A stretch of DNA of 7,503 nt, from the NCBI GenBank assembly GCA_019456245.1, contig VRUF01000024.1:12833-20335 (forward strand). The letters are read 5' to 3'. The translations under genes were made by a program, and so were the position numbers. The notes under the pieces are model-generated. The model was not told the DNA's origin and made no database searches. It worked only from the letters and a program-made list of their open reading frames with translations. The stretch is from Planctomycetota bacterium. Lineage in GTDB: Bacteria; Planctomycetota; Phycisphaerae; Sedimentisphaerales; Anaerohalosphaeraceae. Positions within the stretch are counted from its first letter, which is position 1, and the number at the start of each line of letters is the position of its first letter. Shown one piece after another: positions 1 to 6,301 of this stretch.

Positions 1-1
1 G

Positions 2-820
2 CTGCATTATAGTCACATGAGTGGCGGCAAGTATTTGCTCGGTGATTATGACACCGGGCGGGACAAATTTGTTGTAACCGACGGCGGCGACTTTAACTTC
101 GGACCCTCCGGCCCTGCAGGTGTGCACGCACCGTCTGCCGCGCCAGATGGCAAGGGTGGAGTTATCGCGATTTTCAATATGAATCCGGGAAAAAAAACCA
201 AGGGTTGGAACCAGATCATGACCTTGCCCAGGCGTTTAACCCTCGATACAAAGGATGTATTAAACCGACTGATGATCGAACCGGCTGGCGATATCGAATC
301 ACTGCGTTACGATCACAAAAAAGTCGCCCCAATGGTTCTCCCTGCCAACGAAGAGATCGTCTTAAATAACATCAAAGGCAATGCAATGGAGATAAGTGCC
401 GAGATAGATCCGAAATGGGCACCCATGGTAGAACTGAACGTTTTGCGATCCCCTGACGGACAGGAGCGCACTCGGATCTTATTCTTCAAGGAGCGTGGGT
501 ATCGACATAGTTATCCCGGAAAGCGAAGCAAACGATACGATATGATCTCCATTGATTCATCCTACTCATCGACCCTGGGCGACGTAAAGTCGCGTCCGCC
601 CGAGACGGCCCCGGTTTTACTCGAAAAGAACGAACCGCTGAAACTCCGTGTATTTGTTGACAGAAGTGTCGTCGAAGTATTCGTCAACGGCAAGCAATGC
701 GTGGCCATGCGAGTCTATCCCGGGCGAAAAGACAGCATCGGCGTATCACTACGCTCACAAGGCAAAGATACCAAACTAAACTCGCTCAATGCCTGGCAAA
801 TGAAAAATATATACGAATAA
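2..820 (+). CDS. Glycoside hydrolase family 32 (fructan/sucrose hydrolase), C-terminal part, 5' truncated
   Basis: The frame is open to the window edge, so this is the 3' part of a larger gene; the ATG at 17 is internal, because the codons before it (LHYSH) run into a GH32-like GGKYLLGDYD strand. What remains is the end of the five-bladed propeller and the C-terminal beta-sandwich. Counting from that internal Met, WNQIMTLPRRLTL (about 64-76) matches the family W-x-x-x-x-x-LPR-x-L segment, and LRVFVDRSVVEVFVNG (210-225) matches the strongly conserved sandwich motif. The usual catalytic residues (nucleophile in NDPNG, RDP, acid/base in EC) would lie upstream and are not visible, so activity and signal peptide cannot be judged. 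GH32 enzymes release fructose from fructans or sucrose. The sulfatase gene starts 70 bp downstream on the same strand, suggesting a shared polysaccharide locus. Family assignment is firm; substrate is unknown. Confidence 0.88.
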   Translation: MHYSHMSGGKYLLGDYDTGRDKFVVTDGGDFNFGPSGPAGVHAPSAAPDGKGGVIAIFNMNPGKKTKGWNQIMTLPRRLTLDTKDVLNRLMIEPAGDIESLRYDHKKVAPMVLPANEEIVLNNIKGNAMEISAEIDPKWAPMVELNVLRSPDGQERTRILFFKERGYRHSYPGKRSKRYDMISIDSSYSSTLGDVKSRPPETAPVLLEKNEPLKLRVFVDRSVVEVFVNGKQCVAMRVYPGRKDSIGVSLRSQGKDTKLNSLNAWQMKNIYE

Positions 821-876
821 GGAATCCCGGTAAACCGGAATGCATTTTTAATTTAGACTGGGATATATAAAAATTT

Positions 877-881
877 GAGGG
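877..881 (+). promoter_or_regulatory. Ribosome binding site of the sulfatase gene
   Basis: GAGGG lies nine bases before the ATG at 891 and supports that start, which is also the one that yields a complete twin-arginine leader. No promoter can be placed convincingly in the 70-bp gap: the TATATAA at 864-870 is too close to the start to serve this gene. Confidence 0.6.
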
Positions 882-890
882 TAATAACAA

Positions 891-2657
891 ATGAGCAATG
901 CAGTTTACAACCGCAGGGCGTTTTTGAAGATTGCCGGCGTTGCTGTAGGTGCTTTGGGGTTTTCCGGTTGCCGGGAGAGTTTGCGCAACTCTGTTTGCAA
1001 AAAGAAAAAGCCGAATGTGATAATTATAATGACGGATGATCAAGGTTATGGCGATCTGCAGAGTCATGGCAATCCGCTAATAAAAACGCCGGCTATGGAC
1101 GAACTGCGCCGACAATCGGTGCGTTTTACAGATTTTCACGTTGCTCCCAAGTGTACGCCTACACGGGGGCAGTTATTGACAGGTATTGATGCCATGTACA
1201 ATGGTGCCACCAGGGTTTGTCAGGGGCGATCAATGGTTCGTCGCGATATAAAACTTATGCCTGAATTTTTTGCTGAGGCCGGTTATTCCACCGGTATGTT
1301 TGGCAAATGGCATCTTGGAGACAGTTACCCGCACCGACCGCGTTTTCGTGGTTTTCAGGAAGTCGTTTCCTTTCGCGCATGGGGTATAACTTCACTGGCC
1401 GATTACTGGGGAAATTCATATTATAATCCCACCTTATTTCATAATGGCGTGGATAAGAAGTACAATGGTTACTGCACCGATATCTTTTTTAGTGAGGCCA
1501 TGAAGTGGATGGAAAAATGTCAGTCTGAGAAGAAGCCTTTCTTTTTGTATATACCGACAAATACGCCACACGTACCGGAAATTGTCCCGGCAAGGTACAG
1601 CAAACCGTATAAAGGCGTTCACAAAGAGATCAAAGTGCCGGATGTTTTTTATGGCATGATTACCAATATTGATGAGAATCTTGGCAAATTGGAACAATTT
1701 CTTAAAGAGAAAGGACTTCGCGATAATACAATTTTAATATTCCTTTCTGATAACGGAACGCAAAATGGACGTGCTCAACAAATATTTAATCATGGTATGC
1801 GGAAGAGAAAAGGGTCTGTTTATGAAGGCGGTCACCGTGTGCCATTATTTGTCCGTTGGATTGATGGAAAATTACAACACGGAAAAGATATCCCGGAAAT
1901 GACAGTTGTTCAGGATATCCTGCCGACTTTGATTGAACTTTGCGATTTAAAAAAGAGTGAAAAGAAAATCAACGGCGTCAGCCTGGCCGGATTAGTTAAA
2001 GGGGAAAAAGAAAAACTGAAAGATCGTATCGTAGTCACTCAGTTCGGTCCAAAGGCCAAAAAGTGGAAAAACACTGTTGTGATGTGGAATGAGTGGCGTT
2101 TGATTGATGGTACCCAGCTCTACGATATCAGTAAAGACCCCGGCCAAAAAAAGAATGTTTTTGCCCACTACCCTAAAATAAGCAAGCGTATGACTGCGCA
2201 CTATGATGAGTGGTTCAAGGGGGCTCGGGAAATTTTCAATAAACCCAGATACATCATTGTCGGCTCAGATAAAGAGAAATCTCTGACACTTTATGCAAAT
2301 GACTGGCAAGGCGGCTATTGTGATAACAGAGGCGGTTTGATCCGGGCAAATTCTAATGGTTATTGGGATTTGATTGTTGATCAAAGCGGGTCTTATGAAG
2401 TCGAGTTGCGCCGCTGGCCCCAAGAGTCTAAAATGGCATTTACTGAAGCACATGAAGGCAAAGGAGCCAGGCCCATTGCCAAAGCGCGACTTATCATCAA
2501 TGATTTTGATGAGACGGTTGACACTAAACCGGAAGATTCAGTTGTTAAATTTACCGTTGACTTAAAGGCAGGGAACACTCGTTTGCAGACATACCTGATG
2601 GACGAGAATGGCAAAGACCTTTGTGGTGCTATGTATGTCAAGGTGACCCGTAAATAA
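891..2657 (+). CDS. Family S1 formylglycine sulfatase, exported (Tat/lipoprotein-type leader), with extra C-terminal domain
   Basis: This is a 588-residue type I sulfatase that hydrolyses sulfate esters, probably on a sulfated polysaccharide or its fragments. The N-terminus has a twin-arginine motif (NRRAFLK, 7-13), a hydrophobic stretch and a possible lipobox ending at Cys27. The core starts at PNVIIIMTDDQGYGD (41-55, metal ligands Asp49 and Asp50). The signature CTPTRGQLLTG (88-98) places the formylglycine precursor at Cys88, with Arg92. GKWHLG (138-143), PH at 226-227 and SDNG (286-289, ligands Asp287 and Asn288) are all intact, as is Lys307 in KGSVYEGG. Residues from about 450 to 588 form an additional domain with a GYWDLIVDQSGSYEVELRRW-type sandwich pattern, seen in many planctomycete-type arylsulfatases. 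Activation would need a Cys-type maturation enzyme (FGE or anSME) encoded elsewhere. The gene follows a GH32 gene and ends at a strong terminator. The S1 subfamily and substrate cannot be read from sequence alone. Confidence 0.93.
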   Translation: MSNAVYNRRAFLKIAGVAVGALGFSGCRESLRNSVCKKKKPNVIIIMTDDQGYGDLQSHGNPLIKTPAMDELRRQSVRFTDFHVAPKCTPTRGQLLTGIDAMYNGATRVCQGRSMVRRDIKLMPEFFAEAGYSTGMFGKWHLGDSYPHRPRFRGFQEVVSFRAWGITSLADYWGNSYYNPTLFHNGVDKKYNGYCTDIFFSEAMKWMEKCQSEKKPFFLYIPTNTPHVPEIVPARYSKPYKGVHKEIKVPDVFYGMITNIDENLGKLEQFLKEKGLRDNTILIFLSDNGTQNGRAQQIFNHGMRKRKGSVYEGGHRVPLFVRWIDGKLQHGKDIPEMTVVQDILPTLIELCDLKKSEKKINGVSLAGLVKGEKEKLKDRIVVTQFGPKAKKWKNTVVMWNEWRLIDGTQLYDISKDPGQKKNVFAHYPKISKRMTAHYDEWFKGAREIFNKPRYIIVGSDKEKSLTLYANDWQGGYCDNRGGLIRANSNGYWDLIVDQSGSYEVELRRWPQESKMAFTEAHEGKGARPIAKARLIINDFDETVDTKPEDSVVKFTVDLKAGNTRLQTYLMDENGKDLCGAMYVKVTRK

Positions 2658-2686
2658 GAGAAAATTAAAGGTGTCAAAGGAGAACT

Positions 2687-2707
2687 AAAGGCTCCGGGAG
2701 CCTTTTT
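2687..2707 (+). terminator. Rho-independent terminator after the sulfatase gene
   Basis: AAAGGCTC (2687-2694) and GAGCCTTT (2698-2705) form a perfect 8-bp stem with a CGG loop, and the T run 2703-2707 gives the U-tract. It lies 30 bp past the sulfatase stop codon and separates the catabolic block from the apbE-folP cluster. Confidence 0.85.
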
Positions 2708-2778
2708 CGGGGAAATTGGTAATTTGGAAAGATTGAAACATGCTTGCCAGATTTGAAATTGGCCGGACAATAATAGAA

Positions 2779-2943
2779 CTAGTACTGTGTTCCTGATAAA
2801 ATTCAGGATCAGCTTGCTGCAATCAGCCATTTGCTGCGCTGGTCTGCATGAGCAATGCTACAACATTGCCTGCTTCGACGGCCTTGCATCTGACTAATTG
2901 AGCTGGCGCTGAATCCAGAATTTTACATAGGACAAAGCACTAG
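2779..2943. repeat. 165-bp imperfect palindrome with long terminal inverted repeats (MITE-like)
   Basis: The left arm 2779-2813 and the reverse complement of the right arm 2908-2943 align at about 29 of 37 columns by hand. Shared blocks in order are CTAGT, CT, TG, TCCT, TAAAATTC, GGA and TCAGC. Pairing continues inward with small bulges and ends in a hairpin, GCAATG (2852-2857) and CATTGC (2864-2869), whose centre coincides with the centre of the whole element, so a transcript could fold as one long rod. Both ends carry CTAG (2779-2782, 2940-2943). Because CTAG is palindromic it could be part of the repeat or a 4-bp target duplication; it fits the YTAR target known for the IS5 subgroup. There is no credible ORF inside. 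It occupies most of the 2708-2992 gap between the sulfatase terminator and apbE. Alternatives are a structured RNA or a REP/ERIC-like repeat. Confidence 0.7.
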
Positions 2944-2979
2944 ACGTCTATGAATACAGAAATTGCGACAACTATTTTT

Positions 2980-2984
2980 AGGAG
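2980..2984 (+). promoter_or_regulatory. Ribosome binding site deciding the apbE start
   Basis: AGGAG lies eight bases before the TTG at 2993. The in-frame TTG at 2963 has no comparable site, and the ATG at 2950 is in another frame that stops at 3009, so translation most likely begins at 2993. Confidence 0.7.
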
Positions 2985-2992
2985 TGACTTTA

Positions 2993-3976
2993 TTGTCAAA
3001 AGACAGTGAAAAACAAGGTGGGCGGGATTTGCCGGAGGCGATCGCCTCTTCGCATCATTTTTGTCATGAGGCGATGACGACGGCTTTTGAGATTTATATT
3101 GCCCATGACGATCGTGAGTATGCAGAGCAGGCGGCGGGGGCGGCGTTTCGTGAGCTTGACCGTTTGGAGCATGAACTTAGCAGGTTCGTTGAAAACAGCG
3201 ATGTTGCGAGGATAAATAATCTACGTGGGAACAGTCCGCTTGTCGTTGGGGATGATGTTTTTGAATGTCTTTCGATTTGCGAGGAACTGTATGAGGCTAC
3301 TTTCGGTGCGTTTGATATTACGGTCGGTTCGCTTTATGAGTGCTGGTTCGGGCCGAAACGTGAGATGCTTAGGCCGGGGAAAAAGGAACTTGCCGAAGCG
3401 AAAAGACGTACGGGGATGGGTCTTGTTAAACTTAATGCCGATGAGATGACTGTCGAGGTTTCTGAACAAGGCGTTAAGGTGGATCTTGGGGCGATAGGCA
3501 AGGGGTTTGCGATCGATAAGATGGGCGAGGTGCTGAAGGATTGGAGTATCGCGAAGGCTTTTATTCATTCGGGGAGTACAATTTTCGCGATGGATAAGTG
3601 TGCCGGTACGGATGGCTGGCCGATTACTTTGTCTTTGCCGCCCGGTGCGAGCGGTGAGGGGTCGGGGCCTGAGGTGCTTAGTAAAATTAATCTGGAAAAT
3701 ATCGCGCTTAGCGGTTCTAATCAGGAATACGGCAGGCATATTATCGATCCGCGGATCGGGCGTCCTGTTGAGGGTAAGCTTGCGGCGTGGGCGAGGTCGA
3801 AATTGGCGGGTCGGTCGGATGGGCTTTCGACGGCGCTTATGGTGATGAGCGATGATGAGGCGAAGAAATATTTTGAGCGGGAAAAGCAAGATGCGGGGAT
3901 GGTTGTGCTTGGCGCCGATGGTAAAAAAACGATTGAAGAACGGATTTTGAAGTATGGATCACAGGGAGTTTTTTAA
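2993..3976 (+). CDS. apbE: ApbE-family FAD:protein FMN transferase, without signal peptide
   Basis: ApbE enzymes cleave FAD and attach FMN covalently to Ser/Thr of target flavoproteins such as Rnf/Nqr subunits, using Mg2+. With the TTG start at 2993 the protein has 327 residues. Family landmarks are visible in order: an AMTTAFEI strand near the start, ELSRF followed by SDVARINN, FGAFDITVGSLYECW (about 104-118), VDLGAIGKGFAID (163-175), HIIDPRIGRP (249-258) and SDGLSTA (275-281), where Asp276 and Thr280 match the metal-binding D-x3-T. The usual HIIDPRTG has Ile in place of Thr. Most ApbE proteins are exported lipoproteins; here the N-terminus is hydrophilic with no lipobox under either TTG start, so the enzyme should stay cytoplasmic. 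It begins 17 bp after the 10-bp palindrome at 2941-2950. The next gene starts 14 bp after its stop, suggesting an operon. Family is secure; the protein substrate is unknown. Confidence 0.87.
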   Translation: MSKDSEKQGGRDLPEAIASSHHFCHEAMTTAFEIYIAHDDREYAEQAAGAAFRELDRLEHELSRFVENSDVARINNLRGNSPLVVGDDVFECLSICEELYEATFGAFDITVGSLYECWFGPKREMLRPGKKELAEAKRRTGMGLVKLNADEMTVEVSEQGVKVDLGAIGKGFAIDKMGEVLKDWSIAKAFIHSGSTIFAMDKCAGTDGWPITLSLPPGASGEGSGPEVLSKINLENIALSGSNQEYGRHIIDPRIGRPVEGKLAAWARSKLAGRSDGLSTALMVMSDDEAKKYFEREKQDAGMVVLGADGKKTIEERILKYGSQGVF

Positions 3977-3990
3977 GGATAGCGGAAATT

Positions 3991-5118
3991 ATGGCAGATA
4001 AAAGGATTAGTCGAAGGTGGTTTTTGCTTGCAGCAGCATTTTTGATGCTCTTGTGTAGTGTCGGCTGTAGTGTCGGCAGAAGTGTCGGCAGGGATGTGCG
4101 TTATAAGGTTTCTGCTGTTGTTGGTAATTATGGATTTCCTCGCAAGCCGAATGTTATTCTTGTTGTCAGTGACGGTCAGGGGTATGGGGATATGGCCTGT
4201 CATGGTAATGGTGTGGTTAAGACGCCTAATATCGACCGGTTCTATAAACAGAGCAGCCGTTTTGGAAAGTTTTTTGTCAGTCCGTTTGGTCAGTCTACGC
4301 AGGCTTCCGTTTTGACGGGGCGTAACGTCCCTGTCAGCGGCGAGTTGTTGAAAGAAGATGTGTCATTGGCAGAGGTGCTTGGAAGGGCAGGGTATAAGAC
4401 CTGTACTGATGTGTTTTTTGACGAGGCAATCGGGTTTATCGAAGAAAATCGGGATGGGCCGTTTTTCTGTTATATATCAGTCAGTGCTGATGATCGGTTA
4501 AATGAGGTGGATGAGAAGTATTCGGCGCCTTATCGGAAGCAGGGATTTAGTGAAGATGTCGCGAATTTCTATGGGTCGATCACTAACCTTGACGAGAACT
4601 TTGGGCGTCTTCTTTCGCGGGTGAAGGGGTATGGGTTACTAGGAAATACGCTGATTATTTTTATGACCGGCAGCGGTTCTGCGATGGGAGATAGAGAGGG
4701 GGTTTTCAATGCTGGTTTTCGCGGTGGTAAAGGATCGGTGTATGAAGGGGGGGCGCGGGCGGCGAGTTTCTGGCGTATGCCGGGGACTATAAAGCCCAAC
4801 AGAACGATTGAGCAGATGGCGATGCATTATGATATTGTTCCTACGCTGATGTCGATATGCGATGCAGAATACCCTGAGCCGGAAAAGCTTGAGGGTATTA
4901 ACCTTATACCTTACCTCATGAATCTTAAGCAAAAAGAAAAGGATCGTTCGTTTGTGACTTTGGGAAAGAATGGGGACTATTCTGTGCGTACTTCGCGGTT
5001 TCGGCTTGTTAACGGCAGCGAGTTGTACGATGTGAATGCAAATACCAGTGAGACGATCAATGTTATTGCCAGGTACCCAGCCGAGGTTGCCCAGATTCGG
5101 GCTGTATATGATCGATAA
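3991..5118 (+). CDS. Sulfatase-like pseudoenzyme, exported, catalytic residues lost
   Basis: This 375-residue protein is clearly a family S1 sulfatase homologue: PNVILVVSDGQGYGD (53-67), KTPNIDRFYKQSSRF (77-91), ASVLTGR (105-111), a CTDVFF-DEA segment (138-146), the SITNLDENFGRLL helix (196-208), KGSVYEGG (247-254) and a DIVPTL segment (281-286). Yet where active relatives have C-x-P-x-R it reads GQSTQ (100-104), so there is no formylglycine precursor. The metal pair DD is DG (61-62), SDNG is TGSG (226-229), the PH histidine is replaced within SADD (165-168), and the roughly 60-residue stretch that carries GKWHLG is missing between Thr137 and Cys138. It also lacks the C-terminal domain of the sulfatase at 891-2657. 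The leader has SRRWFLL (7-13), a hydrophobic run and Cys at 22 and 26, consistent with Tat and/or lipoprotein export. The frame is open and composition matches its operon neighbours, so it is more likely a maintained non-enzymatic protein than a fresh pseudogene. A binding or scaffold role is inference. Confidence 0.85.
   Translation: MADKRISRRWFLLAAAFLMLLCSVGCSVGRSVGRDVRYKVSAVVGNYGFPRKPNVILVVSDGQGYGDMACHGNGVVKTPNIDRFYKQSSRFGKFFVSPFGQSTQASVLTGRNVPVSGELLKEDVSLAEVLGRAGYKTCTDVFFDEAIGFIEENRDGPFFCYISVSADDRLNEVDEKYSAPYRKQGFSEDVANFYGSITNLDENFGRLLSRVKGYGLLGNTLIIFMTGSGSAMGDREGVFNAGFRGGKGSVYEGGARAASFWRMPGTIKPNRTIEQMAMHYDIVPTLMSICDAEYPEPEKLEGINLIPYLMNLKQKEKDRSFVTLGKNGDYSVRTSRFRLVNGSELYDVNANTSETINVIARYPAEVAQIRAVYDR
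4054..4101 (+). repeat. 12-bp tandem repeat in the leader of the sulfatase-like gene
   Basis: TGTAGTGTCGGC occurs at 4054-4065 and again exactly at 4066-4077, followed by AGAAGTGTCGGC (4078-4089) and a decayed unit (4090-4101). In frame they encode CSVG, CSVG, RSVG and RDVR. The repeat starts at the end of the hydrophobic leader and duplicates the candidate lipobox cysteine (Cys22 and Cys26). A copy change alters the protein by four residues without a frameshift. Confidence 0.85.
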
Positions 5119-5125
5119 GTTTTTT

Positions 5126-5129
5126 GGAG
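5126..5129 (+). promoter_or_regulatory. Ribosome binding site deciding the pdxB start
   Basis: GGAG lies six bases before the ATG at 5136. An in-frame TTG at 5124 overlaps this site and cannot be the start it serves; the ATG gives an N-terminus (MKIVADCNIPF) that aligns directly with E. coli PdxB (MKILVDENMPY). Confidence 0.75.
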
Positions 5130-5135
5130 TTTGAT

Positions 5136-6287
5136 ATGAAGATTGTTGCCGATTGTAATATACCTTTTGTTGCGGAATGTTGTTCTTCGCTTGGCGATGT
5201 TTTGTTGTCCGGCGGGCGCGATATGGATGCGAAGATGGTTGCCGATGCGGATATTCTGCTGGTGCGGAGTATTACCAAGGTTGGCGCTGAGTTGCTTGAG
5301 GGGAGCAGCGTTCGTTTTGTCGGGACGGTGACTATCGGTAAGGATCATATCGACGAAGAATATCTGCGTGAGAAGGGGATTGGCTTTGCATCTGCGCCGG
5401 GATCCAATGCGAATTCTGTGGCGGAGTATATCGTTGCTGCGCTTTTGGCTTTGGGTAAGAAGCATAAGTTTGAGCTTGACGGGAAATCAATCGGTATAGT
5501 CGGTGTTGGTAATGTCGGGAGCAGAGTTGAGAAAAAGGCGATGGCGCTGGGGATGAAGGTTGTGCTTAACGATCCGCCTTTGGCGAGAGAGACGGGGGAT
5601 GCGAAATATCGATCTATCGAGGAGGTTTACGGCTGTGATTTTGTTACGGTGCATACGCCGCTTACCTTTGAAGGTGAGGATAAGACGTATCATTTGGTAG
5701 ATGGTGATTTTCTTGGGGCATTAAAAAAAGAGTGCTACTTTTTAAACAGTTCGCGGGGCGGGGTGGTTGATACGGCTGCTTTGAAAAAAGCTATCGCTGA
5801 AAAAACGATATCGGGTGCTGTGCTTGATGTCTGGGAGAATGAGCCTGATATTGACGGTGAGCTGCTGCTTAAGGTTGAGCTTTCCACGCCTCATATCGCT
5901 GGGTATTCTTTCGATGGTAAAGTTGCGGGGATGGGGATGATATATGAGGCGGCTTGCGATTGTTTTGGAGTTGAGGCAAAGCATAGTGCGTCTGATTTTT
6001 TGCCTGCGCCTGAGGTTGCCCGGATCGATCTGGATGAGTTTAGCGGCTCCGAGGAAAGTATTATTGGTAATGTGGTGCAGCAGGTTTATGTTATCAACAG
6101 GGACGATTTTAACACGCGTGAGATATTGCTTATCGAGGAGAATGGACGGGGCAAGTGGTTCGATGATTTGCGTAAGAATTATGCGGTTCGGAGAGAGTTT
6201 CAAAATACCGAGGTTCTGGTTAAAGATGCAGAGAGCAGTATTGCGAAGAAACTTGCGGGGATAGGTTTTAAAGTCATACGTAAATAA
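5136..6287 (+). CDS. pdxB: Erythronate-4-phosphate dehydrogenase
   Basis: PdxB oxidises 4-phosphoerythronate in the DXP-dependent route to pyridoxal 5'-phosphate. The protein has 383 residues from the ATG at 5136, against about 378 in E. coli. It is a D-2-hydroxyacid dehydrogenase with the Rossmann motif GIVGVGNVG (120-128). Catalytic residues are recognisable as Arg207 (NSSRGGVVD), Glu236 (WENEP) and His253 (TPHIAGYS), each one position before the E. coli residues Arg208, Glu237 and His254. FVGTVTIGKDHID and APGSNANSVAEY match E. coli FVGTATAGTDHVD and APGCNAIAVVEY. The C-terminal roughly 90 residues, starting near LPAPEVARI and containing FDDLRKNYAVRREF, correspond to the PdxB-specific dimerisation domain and separate it from SerA-type enzymes. 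It lies 17 bp after the sulfatase-like gene and 14 bp before folP, so all are probably co-transcribed. It should be cytoplasmic and NAD-dependent. Confidence 0.94.
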   Translation: MKIVADCNIPFVAECCSSLGDVLLSGGRDMDAKMVADADILLVRSITKVGAELLEGSSVRFVGTVTIGKDHIDEEYLREKGIGFASAPGSNANSVAEYIVAALLALGKKHKFELDGKSIGIVGVGNVGSRVEKKAMALGMKVVLNDPPLARETGDAKYRSIEEVYGCDFVTVHTPLTFEGEDKTYHLVDGDFLGALKKECYFLNSSRGGVVDTAALKKAIAEKTISGAVLDVWENEPDIDGELLLKVELSTPHIAGYSFDGKVAGMGMIYEAACDCFGVEAKHSASDFLPAPEVARIDLDEFSGSEESIIGNVVQQVYVINRDDFNTREILLIEENGRGKWFDDLRKNYAVRREFQNTEVLVKDAESSIAKKLAGIGFKVIRK

Positions 6288-6301
6288 ATGAAAGGGGCGA
6301 G

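Noticed and set aside
827..838. CCGG-TAAA-CCGG hairpin after the GH32 gene as a terminator
   Set aside because: The stem is only 4 bp and the T run starts several bases later; too weak, and the next gene looks co-directional and linked.
2393..2830. Antisense 145-codon open frame spanning the sulfatase 3' end, the terminator and half of the hairpin element
   Set aside because: It crosses the sulfatase coding end and a terminator and shows no domain; the part over the hairpin element may recur as junk ORFs if the element is repetitive.
2950..3009. ATG upstream of apbE encoding a 19-residue peptide
   Set aside because: No ribosome binding site at suitable distance and it is out of frame with apbE; the AGGAG at 2980 serves the TTG at 2993.
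3221..3889. Antisense 222-codon open frame inside apbE
   Set aside because: Its translation is rich in Arg, Pro, His and Thr with no recognisable motif, as expected from reading G+T-rich coding DNA backwards; apbE on the + strand has clear family motifs.
4747..4753. G7 runs in the sulfatase-like gene and in folP (6407-6413) as phase-variable tracts
   Set aside because: Both encode Gly-Gly-Ala in conserved family motifs and both frames are intact; the length is modest for phase variation.
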